Assembly (NCBI RefSeq): GCF_900184225.1
Contig: NZ_FXWZ01000003.1
Location: forward strand, 1,243,684 to 1,307,683
Direction: 5' to 3'
Source: Brevibacterium ihuae
GTDB taxonomy: Bacteria; Actinomycetota; Actinomycetes; Actinomycetales; Brevibacteriaceae
DNA: 64,000 nt
Part shown: positions 16,597 to 25,930 of the stretch, piece by piece
Numbering within the stretch: the first letter of the stretch is position 1
How the letters are laid out: the number at the start of each line of letters is the position of its first letter
Notes under the pieces: generated by a model
Database searches by the model: none
What the model was told of the DNA's origin: nothing
Seen by the model: the letters and a program-made list of their open reading frames with translations, nothing else
Program-made: the position numbers and the translations under genes

Positions 16597-19500
16597 ATGA
16601 CGGTGATGGTGGGGGCGTTCTTCGTCGCCGCGCTCCTCGCCGTTCCCCTCTTCCGCCTGCTCGGCCGCAACGCCTTCCTCATCCTCGCCGCCGTGCCCGC
16701 GGCCGGACTCGTCCTCTCCCTGCAGAGGCTGTCGGCATTCCTCGCCGGCGGCGGCGACTGGATCGAGAGCTATTCCTGGCTGCCTGCGCTCAACCTCGAG
16801 GTCGTCTTCCTCATGGACCCGCTGTCCTGGCTGCTCAGCCTGCTGGTCACCGGTGTCGGCGCCCTCGTCCTCGTCTACTGCGCACGCTACTTCGCCGACG
16901 ACGAACCGCGACTCGCACGCTTCGCCGGCGTGCTCATGGCGTTCGCGGGCATGATGTACGGTCTCGTCCTCGCCGACGAGATGCTCCTCCTCTTCATCTT
17001 CTGGGAGGGCACGACGGTGTTCTCCTACCTCCTCATCGGCCAGTACACCAGCCGCCAGCAGTCACGGCGCGCCGCCCTCCAGGCGCTCGTCGTCACCACC
17101 GCCGGCGGGCTCGCGATGCTCGTCGGCGTCATCCTCCTCACCGTGGTCCTCGGCACCGGCCGGATCTCGACGATCGTCGAGATCGGCTACAGCACGGGGA
17201 TCAACGAGGGTCTCGTCATCGCTGCGGTGATGCTCATCCTCGTCGGCGCGGTCTCGAAGTCCGCGCTCATCCCCTTCCACTTCTGGCTCCCCGGTGCGAT
17301 GGCCGCCCCCACGCCGGTGAGCGCCTACCTCCACGCCGCGGCCATGGTCAAGGCCGGCATCTACCTCGTCCTCCGGCTCGCTCCCGGGTTCCACGCGATG
17401 CCCGGATGGACCGCGGTGCTCCTCACCCTCGGCATCACGACGATGCTCATGGGCGGCTGGCAGGCCCTCCGGCAGTTCGACCTCAAGCTCGTCCTCGCTT
17501 TCGGCACGGTCTCCCAGCTCGGGTTCCTCATGATCGTGAGCTCCTTCGGCACTCGCGACATCACGCTGGCCGCGACGACCCTGCTGCTCGCCCACGGCCT
17601 CTTCAAGTCCGCGCTCTTCCTCATCGTCGGCATCATCGATCACCGGGCCGGCACGCGTGACCTGCGCAAGCTCAGCGGGTACGGGGCGCGCTCGCGCGGG
17701 CTCTTCGTCGCCGCCCTCATCGCAGCCGCGTCGATGGCCGGGATCCCGCCGCTCTTCGGCTTCGTCGCGAAGGAGGCCGTGTACTCCACGCTCCTCGCCG
17801 ACGGATCGAAGGCCGGCGTGATCGCGGTGATCGGGATCTTCCTCGGCTCGGTCCTCACCGTCGCGTACTCCGCCCGCTTCGTCTGGGGAGCCTTCGCGAC
17901 GAAGCCCGGAGTGCAGCCGATCGAGCCGGCCAAGGAGAGCGGCCTCTTCAAGTCGGTGCCCTATCTGCTCGCCGCGCTCACCGTGATCGCCGGCCTCGCC
18001 TCCTCGTGGCTCGACCCGGTCATCGCGACCTGGTCCTCCCGCCTCCCGGGCAGCGAGTCGAAGCCCTACTACCTCGCACTGTGGCACGGGCTCGAACCGG
18101 CGCTCCTGCTCTCGGCGGGCAATCTCGCACTCGGTCTCCTGATGTTCTTCTTCGCGCGTCAGGTCTCGATCTTCCAGGCCGCGATGCCCGACGGCATCGA
18201 CTTCCACGGCCTCTACCGACGGTCGATCGCCGGACTCGAGAGCTTCGCGGCCTATGTCACGGCCCGCACCCAGCGCGGCTCGATGCCGTTCTACCAGGGC
18301 GTCATCTACATCGTGTTCATCGGCTCGGTGGCCACGGCGCTCCTCCTCAACGACACCTGGCCCTCCGGCATCCAGGTGGCCGACTCCCCGCTCCAGATCA
18401 TCGTGGCGGCCGCGATCATCATCGCGGCGATCGCGGCGACCCGCGCGCAGAAGCGCTTCGCGGCCGTCGTCATCGTCGGCGTCACCGGCTACACCATGGT
18501 CGCGTTCTTCGCGATGCAGGGTGCGCCCGACCTCGCCCTCACCCAGGTGCTCGTCGAGACGATCACCATCGTCGTCTTCGTCCTCGTGCTCCGCCGCCTC
18601 CCCGCCCGCATGGGGCAGTCCGAGAGCCGCCTCTCGCCCTCGCTGCGGGGCCTCATCGCCGCGGCCTTCGGCATCATGATGATGCTCGTCGCCTATGTCG
18701 CCCTGGGTGCCCGGATCGCCGAGCCGATCTCGGAGATGTTCCCGTTCCTCGCCTACGAGTACGGCTACGGCAAGAACGTCGTCAACGTCACGCTCGTCGA
18801 CATCCGCGCGTGGGACACCCTCGGCGAGCTGTCCGTCGTCGTCGCCGCGGCGACGGGCGTGGCGAGCCTGATCTTCGTCCGCGGACGCGAGGGACGGCCC
18901 CAGCGCTTCCGCAGCCATCGGCCCGAGACCTTGACCGCGCGCACCCGGCTGGTCGAGGACGAGCTGTTCTCCCCCATGCGCTCCTCCGACGAATCCCGGA
19001 CCTCGGACGAGAAGCGCAGCGCCTGGCTGCTCGCCGGCCGCGCCCTCGCCCCGAAGAACCGCTCGATCCTCCTCGAGGTGCTCGTCCGCCTGCTCTTCCA
19101 CCCCATCCTCGTGTTCTCCGTCTACCTCCTGTTCGCCGGGCACAACCTCCCTGGCGGCGGCTTCGCCGCCGGCCTCGTCGCCGGCATGGCGCTCGTCGCG
19201 CGCTACCTCGCCGCAGGCCGGCACGAGCTCGCCGAGGCCGCTCCGATCGACGCCGGCCTGCTGCTCGGCCTCGGCCTCGCGCTCGCCGCCGGCACTTCGC
19301 TGGGCGGCTTCCTGTGGGGCGACACGATCTTCGAATCCGCCTACTGGAGCACTGAGCTGCCGGTGCTCGGCTACGTCTCCTTCGGTAGCTCGACGATCTT
19401 CGACGTCGGCGTCTACCTCGTCGTCATCGGACTCATGCTCGACATCCTCCGCAGCCTCGGCGCCGGGGTCGATCGGCATCAGGAGGCGGACGAGGAGCGG

Positions 19501-19620
19501 CTCGCCGAATCCCTCTCCGGCGCCGAGCACAGCGGACCGGACACCACTGAGCTCCACGCCATCCTCGGCCGGATGGACGACGTCGAGGTCGACGGCCCGG
19601 CAGGGGGGAGTCGACTGTGA
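16597..19620 (+). CDS. mrpA: Mrp Na+/H+ antiporter subunit A with fused MrpB domain
   Basis: 1007 residues. The first ~800 form the NuoL/MrpA-like subunit with about 20 membrane helices. Proton-channel signatures include SKSALIPFHFWLPGAMAAPTPVSA and the MVKAG lysine. The last ~180 residues are an MrpB (MnhB) domain, with GHNLPGGGFAAGLVAGMAL as its hallmark, then an acidic tail. The A-B fusion is usual in actinobacteria and explains the lack of a separate mrpB. The complex exports Na+ in exchange for H+, supporting salt and alkaline tolerance. First gene of a nine-gene operon; its stop overlaps mrpC by four bases. GAGGAG precedes the ATG. Confidence 0.95.
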   Translation: MTVMVGAFFVAALLAVPLFRLLGRNAFLILAAVPAAGLVLSLQRLSAFLAGGGDWIESYSWLPALNLEVVFLMDPLSWLLSLLVTGVGALVLVYCARYFADDEPRLARFAGVLMAFAGMMYGLVLADEMLLLFIFWEGTTVFSYLLIGQYTSRQQSRRAALQALVVTTAGGLAMLVGVILLTVVLGTGRISTIVEIGYSTGINEGLVIAAVMLILVGAVSKSALIPFHFWLPGAMAAPTPVSAYLHAAAMVKAGIYLVLRLAPGFHAMPGWTAVLLTLGITTMLMGGWQALRQFDLKLVLAFGTVSQLGFLMIVSSFGTRDITLAATTLLLAHGLFKSALFLIVGIIDHRAGTRDLRKLSGYGARSRGLFVAALIAAASMAGIPPLFGFVAKEAVYSTLLADGSKAGVIAVIGIFLGSVLTVAYSARFVWGAFATKPGVQPIEPAKESGLFKSVPYLLAALTVIAGLASSWLDPVIATWSSRLPGSESKPYYLALWHGLEPALLLSAGNLALGLLMFFFARQVSIFQAAMPDGIDFHGLYRRSIAGLESFAAYVTARTQRGSMPFYQGVIYIVFIGSVATALLLNDTWPSGIQVADSPLQIIVAAAIIIAAIAATRAQKRFAAVVIVGVTGYTMVAFFAMQGAPDLALTQVLVETITIVVFVLVLRRLPARMGQSESRLSPSLRGLIAAAFGIMMMLVAYVALGARIAEPISEMFPFLAYEYGYGKNVVNVTLVDIRAWDTLGELSVVVAAATGVASLIFVRGREGRPQRFRSHRPETLTARTRLVEDELFSPMRSSDESRTSDEKRSAWLLAGRALAPKNRSILLEVLVRLLFHPILVFSVYLLFAGHNLPGGGFAAGLVAGMALVARYLAAGRHELAEAAPIDAGLLLGLGLALAAGTSLGGFLWGDTIFESAYWSTELPVLGYVSFGSSTIFDVGVYLVVIGLMLDILRSLGAGVDRHQEADEERLAESLSGAEHSGPDTTELHAILGRMDDVEVDGPAGGSRL

Positions 19621-20294
19621 CGACCTCCTTCGTGCTCCTCCTCGCCATGGGCGTGATGTTCGCGTGCGGCCTCTACCTCATGCTCGACCGGTCGCTCACC
19701 CGGGTGCTGCTCGGATTCCTCCTCATGGGCAATGCGGTGAACATGCTCATCGTGCTGTCCTCCGGCCCGCCCGGGCGCCCGCCGCTCACCGACGGCGAGA
19801 ACCTGTCCGCCGACGGGATGAGCGATCCGCTGCCGCACGCACTCGTCCTCACCGCGATCGTCATCACCTTCGCGCTCTCCGCGTTCCTCCTCGCGATGAT
19901 CTACCGGTCGTGGCGCCTGGTCCGCAACGAGAACCTCGAGGACGACATCGAGGACGTGCGGATCGCGCTCGCCAAGGGCCGCGGCTCCGGCGACGAGGCG
20001 GGCACGAGCGGGGAGTACGACGACACCGAGTTCGGCGACGAGGCGCGGACGCCCATCGAGGGCGCGCTCGACCTCGATGAGGACGGGACACCCGCGGAAC
20101 GGGCTGCGGACGACCGCGCCGAGGAAGACGCGCGCACAGTGCAGTCCACCGGCGCCGACGCCCGTCCCCCCGGCGCCCGCGGGGTCGCGCACGAACCGGT
20201 GGACTCCCGCGCCGAGGGTGCGGAGCTGCCCGCGCACACGGCGGCGACCGCGCCGTCCGATGCCGATGACGACGACCGAGGAAGGAGGACCTGA
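19617..20294 (+). CDS. mrpC: Mrp antiporter subunit C with long acidic C-terminal extension
   Basis: 225 residues from a GTG overlapping the mrpA stop. The first ~110 match MrpC/NuoK-like proteins, with three membrane helices and the LGFLLMGNAVNMLIVL segment. Typical MrpC ends near residue 115; this one adds about 110 cytoplasmic residues rich in Asp, Glu, Ala and Gly. The tail is probably disordered. It may be a docking or ion-buffering region, but that is a guess. The stop overlaps the mrpD ATG by one base. Confidence 0.9.
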   Translation: MTTSFVLLLAMGVMFACGLYLMLDRSLTRVLLGFLLMGNAVNMLIVLSSGPPGRPPLTDGENLSADGMSDPLPHALVLTAIVITFALSAFLLAMIYRSWRLVRNENLEDDIEDVRIALAKGRGSGDEAGTSGEYDDTEFGDEARTPIEGALDLDEDGTPAERAADDRAEEDARTVQSTGADARPPGARGVAHEPVDSRAEGAELPAHTAATAPSDADDDDRGRRT

Positions 20295-21871
20295 TGCTCG
20301 GAGTGCTCGTCCCCCTCCCGGTGCTCCTGCCGCTCATCGGCGCAGGGATCACCCTCATGCTCTCCGGTCGTCGGCGCGGACAGACGGCCGTCACCGTGGC
20401 GATGCTCGCGATCGTCCTCGCGATCGACCTCGTCCTGCTGTTCGGCGTCGACTCCCGGGGTACGCAGGTGGTCGCCGTGGGCGGCTGGGAGCTGCCTTTC
20501 GGGATCGCGCTCGCCGTCGACCGGCTCAGCGCGGTCATGCTCGTCGTGTCCGCGATCGTCACACTCCTCGTCCTCGTCTACGCGGTGGGCCAGGAGATGG
20601 CGGACACCGCGAACGAGACCCCGGTGAGCGTCTTCAACCCGACGTACCTCATCCTCTGCGCCGGCGTCGCCGCGGCGTTCATCGCCGGCGACCTGTTCAA
20701 TCTCTACGTCGGCTTCGAGATGCTCCTCGGCGCCTCGTACGTGCTCCTCACCCTCGGCGCGACCGCCCAGCGGATCCGCGCGGGAGTGACGTACATCGTC
20801 ATCTCGCTCGTGTCCTCGCTCATCTTCCTCATGGGCATCGGCTTCGTGTTCGCCGCCACCGGCACGGTGAACATCGCCCAGCTCTCCGTGCGGATCGGCG
20901 AGCTGCCCGAGGACATCCAGCTCATCCTCCACGTCACCCTGCTCATCGCGTTCGGGATCAAGGCCGCGGTGTTCCCGCTCGCGTTCTGGCTCCCCGATTC
21001 CTACCCGACCGCTCCGGCGCCGGTGACCGCGGTGTTCGCCGGCCTGCTCACCAAGGTCGGCATCTACGCGATCATCCGCACCGAGACCGTGCTGTTCGCG
21101 GAGTCGAACCTGCGCACCCCGCTCCTCGTCGTCGGCGCGCTCACGATGATCGTCGGGATCCTCGGCGCGATCGCGCAGTCGGAGATCAAGCGCCTCCTCT
21201 CGTTCACGCTCATCTCGCACATCGGGTACATGATCTTCGGCGTCGCGATGGGCACCGTCGAGGGCCTCACCGCTGCGATCTTCTACACCGTGCACCACAT
21301 CATCGTGCAGAGTGCGCTGTTCCTCGCGATCGGCCTCGTCGAACAGCGCAACGGGACCACCTCGATCCGCAAGCTCGGCGGGCTCGCGGTGCTCGCCCCG
21401 GGGCTGTCGATGCTCTTCTTCATCCCGGCCCTCAATCTCGCCGGCATCCCGCCGTTCTCCGGATTCATCGGCAAGGCGGCGCTCTTCCAGGCCGGGTTCG
21501 AGACCCGCGACTGGCTGATCTTCGTCCTCGTCGCGGCCGGTGCGCTCACCTCGCTGCTCACCCTCTACGTCATCGGCAAGACCTGGAACCTCGCGTTCTG
21601 GCGCGATCCGGACGACGCCGAGGAGCCCACCGAGGACCTCGTGGAGGAGTTCGAGGAGCGCAAGGCCGCGCTCGCCGACGGTCAGCGGTGGCAGGGCACC
21701 CAGACGATGCCGCGCACGATGATCGTGTCGGCGACGCTCATGGTGGCGGTGAGCGTGCTCGTCACCGTATTCGCCGGCACCATCTGGGACATCAGCGCGC
21801 GGGCGGCGGAGAACCTCCGCAGCCCCTCGACCTACGTCTCCTCCGTCCTCGGAGAGGAGGCCGGATCATGA
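20294..21871 (+). CDS. mrpD: Mrp antiporter subunit D
   Basis: 525 residues, a NuoM/N-like proton-translocating subunit with about 14 membrane helices. The conserved FNLYVGFEMLLGASYVLL, IKAAVFPLAFWLPDSYPTAP and SEIKRLLSFTLISHIGYM blocks are present, including the helix-5 Glu and helix-7 Lys positions typical of these antiporter-like subunits. AGGAGG lies seven to eight bases before the ATG. A charged cytoplasmic stretch near 440-465 (DPDDAEEPTEDLVEEFEERK) sits before the final helix. Overlaps mrpE by four bases. Confidence 0.94.
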   Translation: MLGVLVPLPVLLPLIGAGITLMLSGRRRGQTAVTVAMLAIVLAIDLVLLFGVDSRGTQVVAVGGWELPFGIALAVDRLSAVMLVVSAIVTLLVLVYAVGQEMADTANETPVSVFNPTYLILCAGVAAAFIAGDLFNLYVGFEMLLGASYVLLTLGATAQRIRAGVTYIVISLVSSLIFLMGIGFVFAATGTVNIAQLSVRIGELPEDIQLILHVTLLIAFGIKAAVFPLAFWLPDSYPTAPAPVTAVFAGLLTKVGIYAIIRTETVLFAESNLRTPLLVVGALTMIVGILGAIAQSEIKRLLSFTLISHIGYMIFGVAMGTVEGLTAAIFYTVHHIIVQSALFLAIGLVEQRNGTTSIRKLGGLAVLAPGLSMLFFIPALNLAGIPPFSGFIGKAALFQAGFETRDWLIFVLVAAGALTSLLTLYVIGKTWNLAFWRDPDDAEEPTEDLVEEFEERKAALADGQRWQGTQTMPRTMIVSATLMVAVSVLVTVFAGTIWDISARAAENLRSPSTYVSSVLGEEAGS

Positions 21872-22485
21872 CCCGCCGCCAGCGCGTCCGTCGCTCACTG
21901 CTCCATCAGACGCTCCACGTCCTCGCGCTCTGCGTGCTGTGGATCCTGCTCTGGGACGATCTCTCCATCCTCAACATCATCACCGGGATCGTTCTCGGCA
22001 TCATCGTCATCCGGATGTTCTACCTGCCGCCGATCGAGCTGTCCGGCCGTTTCAACCCGTACTACGCCGCGCTCTTCGTCGGCTGGTTCACCGCGTCGAT
22101 GGTCATCGCATCGATCGAGGTGAGCTGGTCGGCCCTCCGACGGCGCGGGGTGAGCGCCGGCAGCGTCATCGAGATCGATCTCCACACCCGGTCCGACCTC
22201 CTCATCACCGCCGTCTCCGTGGTCCTCGGGCTCATCCCGGGGTCGATCTGCATCGAGGTCGACCGCCCGCACTCGGTGATCTACGTCCACGTCCTCGACT
22301 GCTCGACGGAGGAGGCCATCGCGCGCTCCCGCGAGCAGATCTACCGGATCGAACACCTGCTCATCGCGACCTTCGGCTCCGCGCACGACCTCACCGTGCT
22401 CAACGAATGGCGGTCGGAGAACGGGAAGAAGCCGGTGCTCGCGAGCCGGACGATCCGCCATACGGGGCAGGAGGCACGACGATGA
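21868..22485 (+). CDS. mrpE: Mrp antiporter subunit E
   Basis: 205 residues. Two or three N-terminal membrane segments (about 15-85) are followed by a cytoplasmic domain with the MrpE blocks LLITAVSVVLGLIPGSICIEVD and IYVHVLD. MrpE is a small accessory subunit needed for assembly and stability of the complex. The start ATG overlaps the mrpD stop (ATGA) and the stop overlaps mrpF in the same way, so translation is chained. The C-terminal ~30 residues are basic and hydrophilic. Confidence 0.92.
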   Translation: MTRRQRVRRSLLHQTLHVLALCVLWILLWDDLSILNIITGIVLGIIVIRMFYLPPIELSGRFNPYYAALFVGWFTASMVIASIEVSWSALRRRGVSAGSVIEIDLHTRSDLLITAVSVVLGLIPGSICIEVDRPHSVIYVHVLDCSTEEAIARSREQIYRIEHLLIATFGSAHDLTVLNEWRSENGKKPVLASRTIRHTGQEARR

Positions 22486-23228
22486 ATGGACTCTCGACGG
22501 CCCCGATCGTCGACGCGGACATCCTGCGGATCGCCGGACCGGTCATCGGCCTGCTCTTCTTCGTGGCGATCGTCGTCGCGGTGTACAAGATCGTCAAGGG
22601 CCCATCGATCCTCGACCGGATGATGGCATCGGACGTGCTGCTCGCGACGCTCATGTGCGGGTTCGGCGGGTACATCGCACTCATGGGCCGGGTCGATCTG
22701 CTGCCCGTCCTCCTGTCGCTCGCCTGTCTGGGCTTCCTCGGATCGGTGAGCGTCTCGCGCTATGTGTCGCGGTCGGAGAACGCCGCTCCGGTCATCGGCT
22801 CGACGCACTTCGAGGAGCGGGGGAGCGCGGGCGGCTCCGGGGCGGATGCGGAGGAGAGCGCGGCGACGCTCCTCGGACGGCGAGCCGCAGGGTCCGTCGA
22901 CGAGGACGTCGTCCAGGACGAGGTGAGCCCAGGCCCCGCGGTGTCGGGGAAGGAGATCTCGCTCGACTCGGGTTCCGTGACGTCCGACCCGGCGGCCGGC
23001 GGCCCGGCCGAGGAGTTCGGCGACCCTGCCGAGGAGATCGCCCAGGAGCCCGCGCGGCCCCCCGGCGAGGCCGAGATCGGCACCGGATCGGCCGAGGACC
23101 CAGGACCGGCCGACGGCCCCGCGGACGGGGCCGACCGCGTGGAACCGGCACCCCCTTCCGCCGCACCCGGCACGCGGCACAGCGTCGGACCGCTGTTCCG
23201 CGAGGACACCGAAGGAGATCGCCCATGA
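22482..23228 (+). CDS. mrpF: Mrp antiporter subunit F with long acidic C-terminal extension
   Basis: 248 residues. Residues 1-90 are a normal MrpF with three helices (IVKGPSILDRMMASDVLLA is the family signature). Ordinary MrpF proteins are about 90-100 residues; this one carries about 150 extra residues rich in Glu, Asp, Gly, Ser and Pro with no visible fold. Together with the MrpC tail it gives the complex two long acidic cytoplasmic arms, an unusual feature. Overlaps both neighbours by four bases. Confidence 0.9.
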   Translation: MNGLSTAPIVDADILRIAGPVIGLLFFVAIVVAVYKIVKGPSILDRMMASDVLLATLMCGFGGYIALMGRVDLLPVLLSLACLGFLGSVSVSRYVSRSENAAPVIGSTHFEERGSAGGSGADAEESAATLLGRRAAGSVDEDVVQDEVSPGPAVSGKEISLDSGSVTSDPAAGGPAEEFGDPAEEIAQEPARPPGEAEIGTGSAEDPGPADGPADGADRVEPAPPSAAPGTRHSVGPLFREDTEGDRP

Positions 23229-23617
23229 TCGCGGACATCATCTCGGTGGTCCTCGTCGCCGGCGGCGCCGCGCTGTCGCTCGCAGCAGCGATCGGGCTCG
23301 CACGCTTCCCCGACCTCATGAGCCGCCTGCACGCCGCGTCGAAGCCGCAGATCCTCGGGCTCATCCTCATGATGGTCGCCGTCGCGATCCAGATCCCGCA
23401 CTGGGGGCCGATCACCACGATGTTCCTCGTCGTGTCCTTCCAGATGGCCACGACGCCGGTGGGCACCCACATGGTGGGACGAGCCGGCTACCGCACCAAG
23501 CGGCTCCGTCGATCTATGCTGTACCGAGATGAGCTGGCGGATGCAGTGTCGCGCGCCGAGGTTCGCGATTCCGCCCAGCGCTCGGCCCGTTCCTCGCGGA
23601 AGGACCCGCAGACATGA
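23225..23617 (+). CDS. mrpG: Mrp antiporter subunit G
   Basis: 130 residues with three membrane helices and the MrpG signature GLARFPDLMSRLHAASKPQILGL. The hydrophilic C-terminus (about 95-130) is basic, Arg/Ser-rich and ends in KDPQT. Last of the antiporter subunits. The stop overlaps the response-regulator ATG by four bases, tying the regulator's synthesis directly to the antiporter. Confidence 0.92.
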   Translation: MIADIISVVLVAGGAALSLAAAIGLARFPDLMSRLHAASKPQILGLILMMVAVAIQIPHWGPITTMFLVVSFQMATTPVGTHMVGRAGYRTKRLRRSMLYRDELADAVSRAEVRDSAQRSARSSRKDPQT

Positions 23618-24366
23618 CCTCTCCGTTCACCCAGGACGATCGCCCGCTCGTGCTCGTCGCCGACGACGAGCCGGATGTGCTCGGCGCCGTGGTCCCGTTC
23701 CTCAGCCGCTCGGGCTTCCGGGTGATCAGCGCCCCCGACGGCCGGCTCGCGCTCGACGAGATCCGACGCCACCGGCCCGATGTGTGCGTCCTCGACGTCC
23801 TCATGCCGGGCGCCGACGGCCGTGAGGTCCTCCGCACCCTCCGTGCGGAGGAGAACTGGGTTCCCGTGCTCCTCCTCACCCAGGTGGGGGAGGCGGTCGA
23901 ACGGGCGATGGCGCTCGAGGAGGGTGCCGACGACTACCTCAACAAGCCCTTCGACCCGCACGAGCTCGTCGCCCGGATCCGCGCGGTGCTCCGCCGCACC
24001 CGGAACGACGGCCCGCCGCTGGCCAATGCGCCGGTGCTGATCTCGACCTTCGGCCTCAAGCTCGACCGAGTGGGGCGCCGCGCCTGGATCAACGACCGCA
24101 GCCTCGTCGTCACTCCGAAGGGGTTCACGCTCCTCGAGTACCTCATGGTCCATCAGGACGAGCTCATCGAGCGCACGCGCCTGCTCGAGGTGCTGTGGGG
24201 CTTCGACGACGCCGTCGGCACCCGCGCCGTCGACTCGCGGGTCGCCGAGCTCCGCCGGGTGCTCGGCGAGGACGCGGCGAACCCGCGTTGGATCGCCACC
24301 GTGCAGGGCCGCGGCTACCGCTTCGTCGCCGAAGTGCGCGGTGCCGAGGATCTGGGCGGCCGATGA
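23614..24366 (+). CDS. OmpR-family response regulator of the mrp operon
   Basis: 250 residues. The receiver domain (about 12-130) has the acidic pair D17/D18, phospho-acceptor D61, T89 and K111. The OmpR/PhoB winged helix (about 148-245) ends in WIATVQGRGYRFV. All catalytic residues are present, so it should be phosphorylated by the kinase that follows and overlaps it. Context suggests it controls the response to Na+, pH or membrane potential, possibly by autoregulating the mrp operon. No clear direct-repeat operator is visible upstream of mrpA (16411-16596), so the target remains unknown. Confidence 0.92.
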   Translation: MTSPFTQDDRPLVLVADDEPDVLGAVVPFLSRSGFRVISAPDGRLALDEIRRHRPDVCVLDVLMPGADGREVLRTLRAEENWVPVLLLTQVGEAVERAMALEEGADDYLNKPFDPHELVARIRAVLRRTRNDGPPLANAPVLISTFGLKLDRVGRRAWINDRSLVVTPKGFTLLEYLMVHQDELIERTRLLEVLWGFDDAVGTRAVDSRVAELRRVLGEDAANPRWIATVQGRGYRFVAEVRGAEDLGGR

Positions 24367-25930
24367 ACAGCTTCCTCGTCCTCGAGATCCGCATCTGGCT
24401 GCTCCTCGTCCTCATCCTCGTCGGGCTCGCACTCCTCGCGGCGGCCGCGTTCTTCGTGTGGCGCTGGTGGCGTCGGCGCGAGGCCGCTCTCGTCGCGGAG
24501 AGCCGGCAGGCTGCCGAGCGCGACGCGCTCACCCGCCGCAACCGGATGCTCATCCGCCTCGACCATGAGCTCAAGAACCCGCTCACCGCTCTGCGGACCT
24601 CGGCGGCGACGGTGCGCGAGATGATCCGCGACGCGCAGCCGAATCCGGACGAGATCGCTCCGGTCGTGCGGCAGATCGACACCTCGGCCCGCCGGGTGGC
24701 CCGCCTGCTCGCGGACCTGCGTAAGCTCGCCGACGTCGAATCGCGCACGATCGAGTTCACCCGGGTCGACATGGACCGGCTCATCCACCAGGCGGTCGAG
24801 GACGCCCGCACGGCCCCGGGCGCCGAGGACCGGATGATCGTCGCCACCGTGGCGCGCGCTCCGTGGAAGATCCCCGACGTCGCCGGCGAGGAGGACCTGC
24901 TCCTGTCGGCGATCCTCAATCTGCTCGGCAACGCGATCAAGTACTCCTCCGACACCGATGTCGTCGAGCTCCGCGCGAACGAGCAGATCATCCGCAATCA
25001 CCGCTGGGTCGTCGTCGAGGTCGCCGACACCGGCCAGGGCATCCCCGCCGATGAGCAGGACGTCGTGTGGGACGAGCTGTCGCGCGGCAAGCGCGTGCGC
25101 TCCGTCGCGGGGTCCGGCATGGGACTCTCCCTCGTGCGCTCGATCATCGCCCGCCACGGCGGCTCGGTCGAGCTGTTCAGCCAGGAGGGCGTCGGCACCT
25201 CGGTGCGGCTCGTGCTGCCGGTGCTCGGCGACGCCCAGGCCCCCGGGGCCCCGCACTGCGACGCCGGTGCGCAGGCGGCCGCCGCCTCGGCCCCGGTCCA
25301 GCCCTTCAACGCCGGCCGCGGTGCCGAGGGCGGCTTCCTCCCTCCCCGGCAGCCGTCCCAGGCGGAGCTCGACGGACGGATCATGGGCTCCCCGCGCCGG
25401 ACCTCGAAGCGCCGCCTGCAGCGCGTCAACGGGGAGCTCCACGACTCCGCGACCGGCGAGACCTTCGGCGACCAGGTGCCCTTCGCCCCCGGGCCCTCCC
25501 AGCCCTCCAACCCGCCGCGGCCCGCCGGCCCGCCGGCCTTCCCGGGTGACGGCCGGCCCGGTGCGGCCCCGGTGCCGCAGGGACCCGGATCGGCGCCCCA
25601 GGGCTACGGCTCCGCTCCGCAGGGGTACGGTTCCGGGCCGCCGCAGGCGCCCGGTGCGGTACCCGGCCCGCAGGGGTACGGTTCGGCACCCCACGGGTAC
25701 GGTTCGGCGCCCCAGGGGTACGGTCCCGCAGCCCAGCAGCCGGTCGGCTCCCCGCCCCCGGCCTCTCCGGTGCCTCCGGCGCCGGAGAGGCCGGGGGCGG
25801 GGAGCCGACCGGCTGCTGGGCTGCGGGACCGTACCCCTGGGGCGCCGAACCGTACCCGGGTGCGCTCGCCGTCCCCCCGCCCGCCGATGCCGCGCCGGAC
25901 GGCCCGACGCCGCCCCGGGGCGAGTCCTGA
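24363..25930 (+). CDS. Single-span sensor histidine kinase with Pro/Gly/Tyr repeat tail; frame disrupted by a palindrome
   Basis: One N-terminal membrane span (about 11-34), almost no external domain, then a HisKA domain (H68 in LDHELKNPL) and HATPase with N190, DTGQGIP (222-228) and GSGMGL (250-255). The lack of a sensor domain suggests it senses within the membrane or through a partner. From about residue 400 the tail is Pro/Gly-rich with five near-repeats of PQGYGSA. A perfect 77-bp inverted repeat (25694-25858) interrupts this tail. The start frame then stays open to 26756, overlapping the lipoprotein gene with a shadow-like Arg/Pro-rich translation. A second frame ends at TGA 25928-25930, overlapping the next ATG exactly as elsewhere in this operon. 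I take that TGA as the ancestral stop; the C-terminal coordinate is therefore inferred. Confidence 0.75.
25694..25858. repeat. Perfect 77-bp inverted repeat inside the kinase tail
   Basis: Arms 25694-25770 and 25782-25858 are exact reverse complements, separated by 11 bases. It falls in the repetitive tail of the sensor kinase, and after it the coding signal continues in a different frame from before it. Such long perfect palindromes are unstable in cells. This could be a recent inverted duplication, a fold-back replication product or an assembly error. Confidence 0.92.

Noticed and set aside
17062..19557. 831-codon open frame antisense to mrpA
   Set aside because: Translation is rich in Glu, Asp, Arg and Gly without hydrophobic or domain structure, and it mirrors the strongly supported mrpA. 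It is a high-GC shadow frame.
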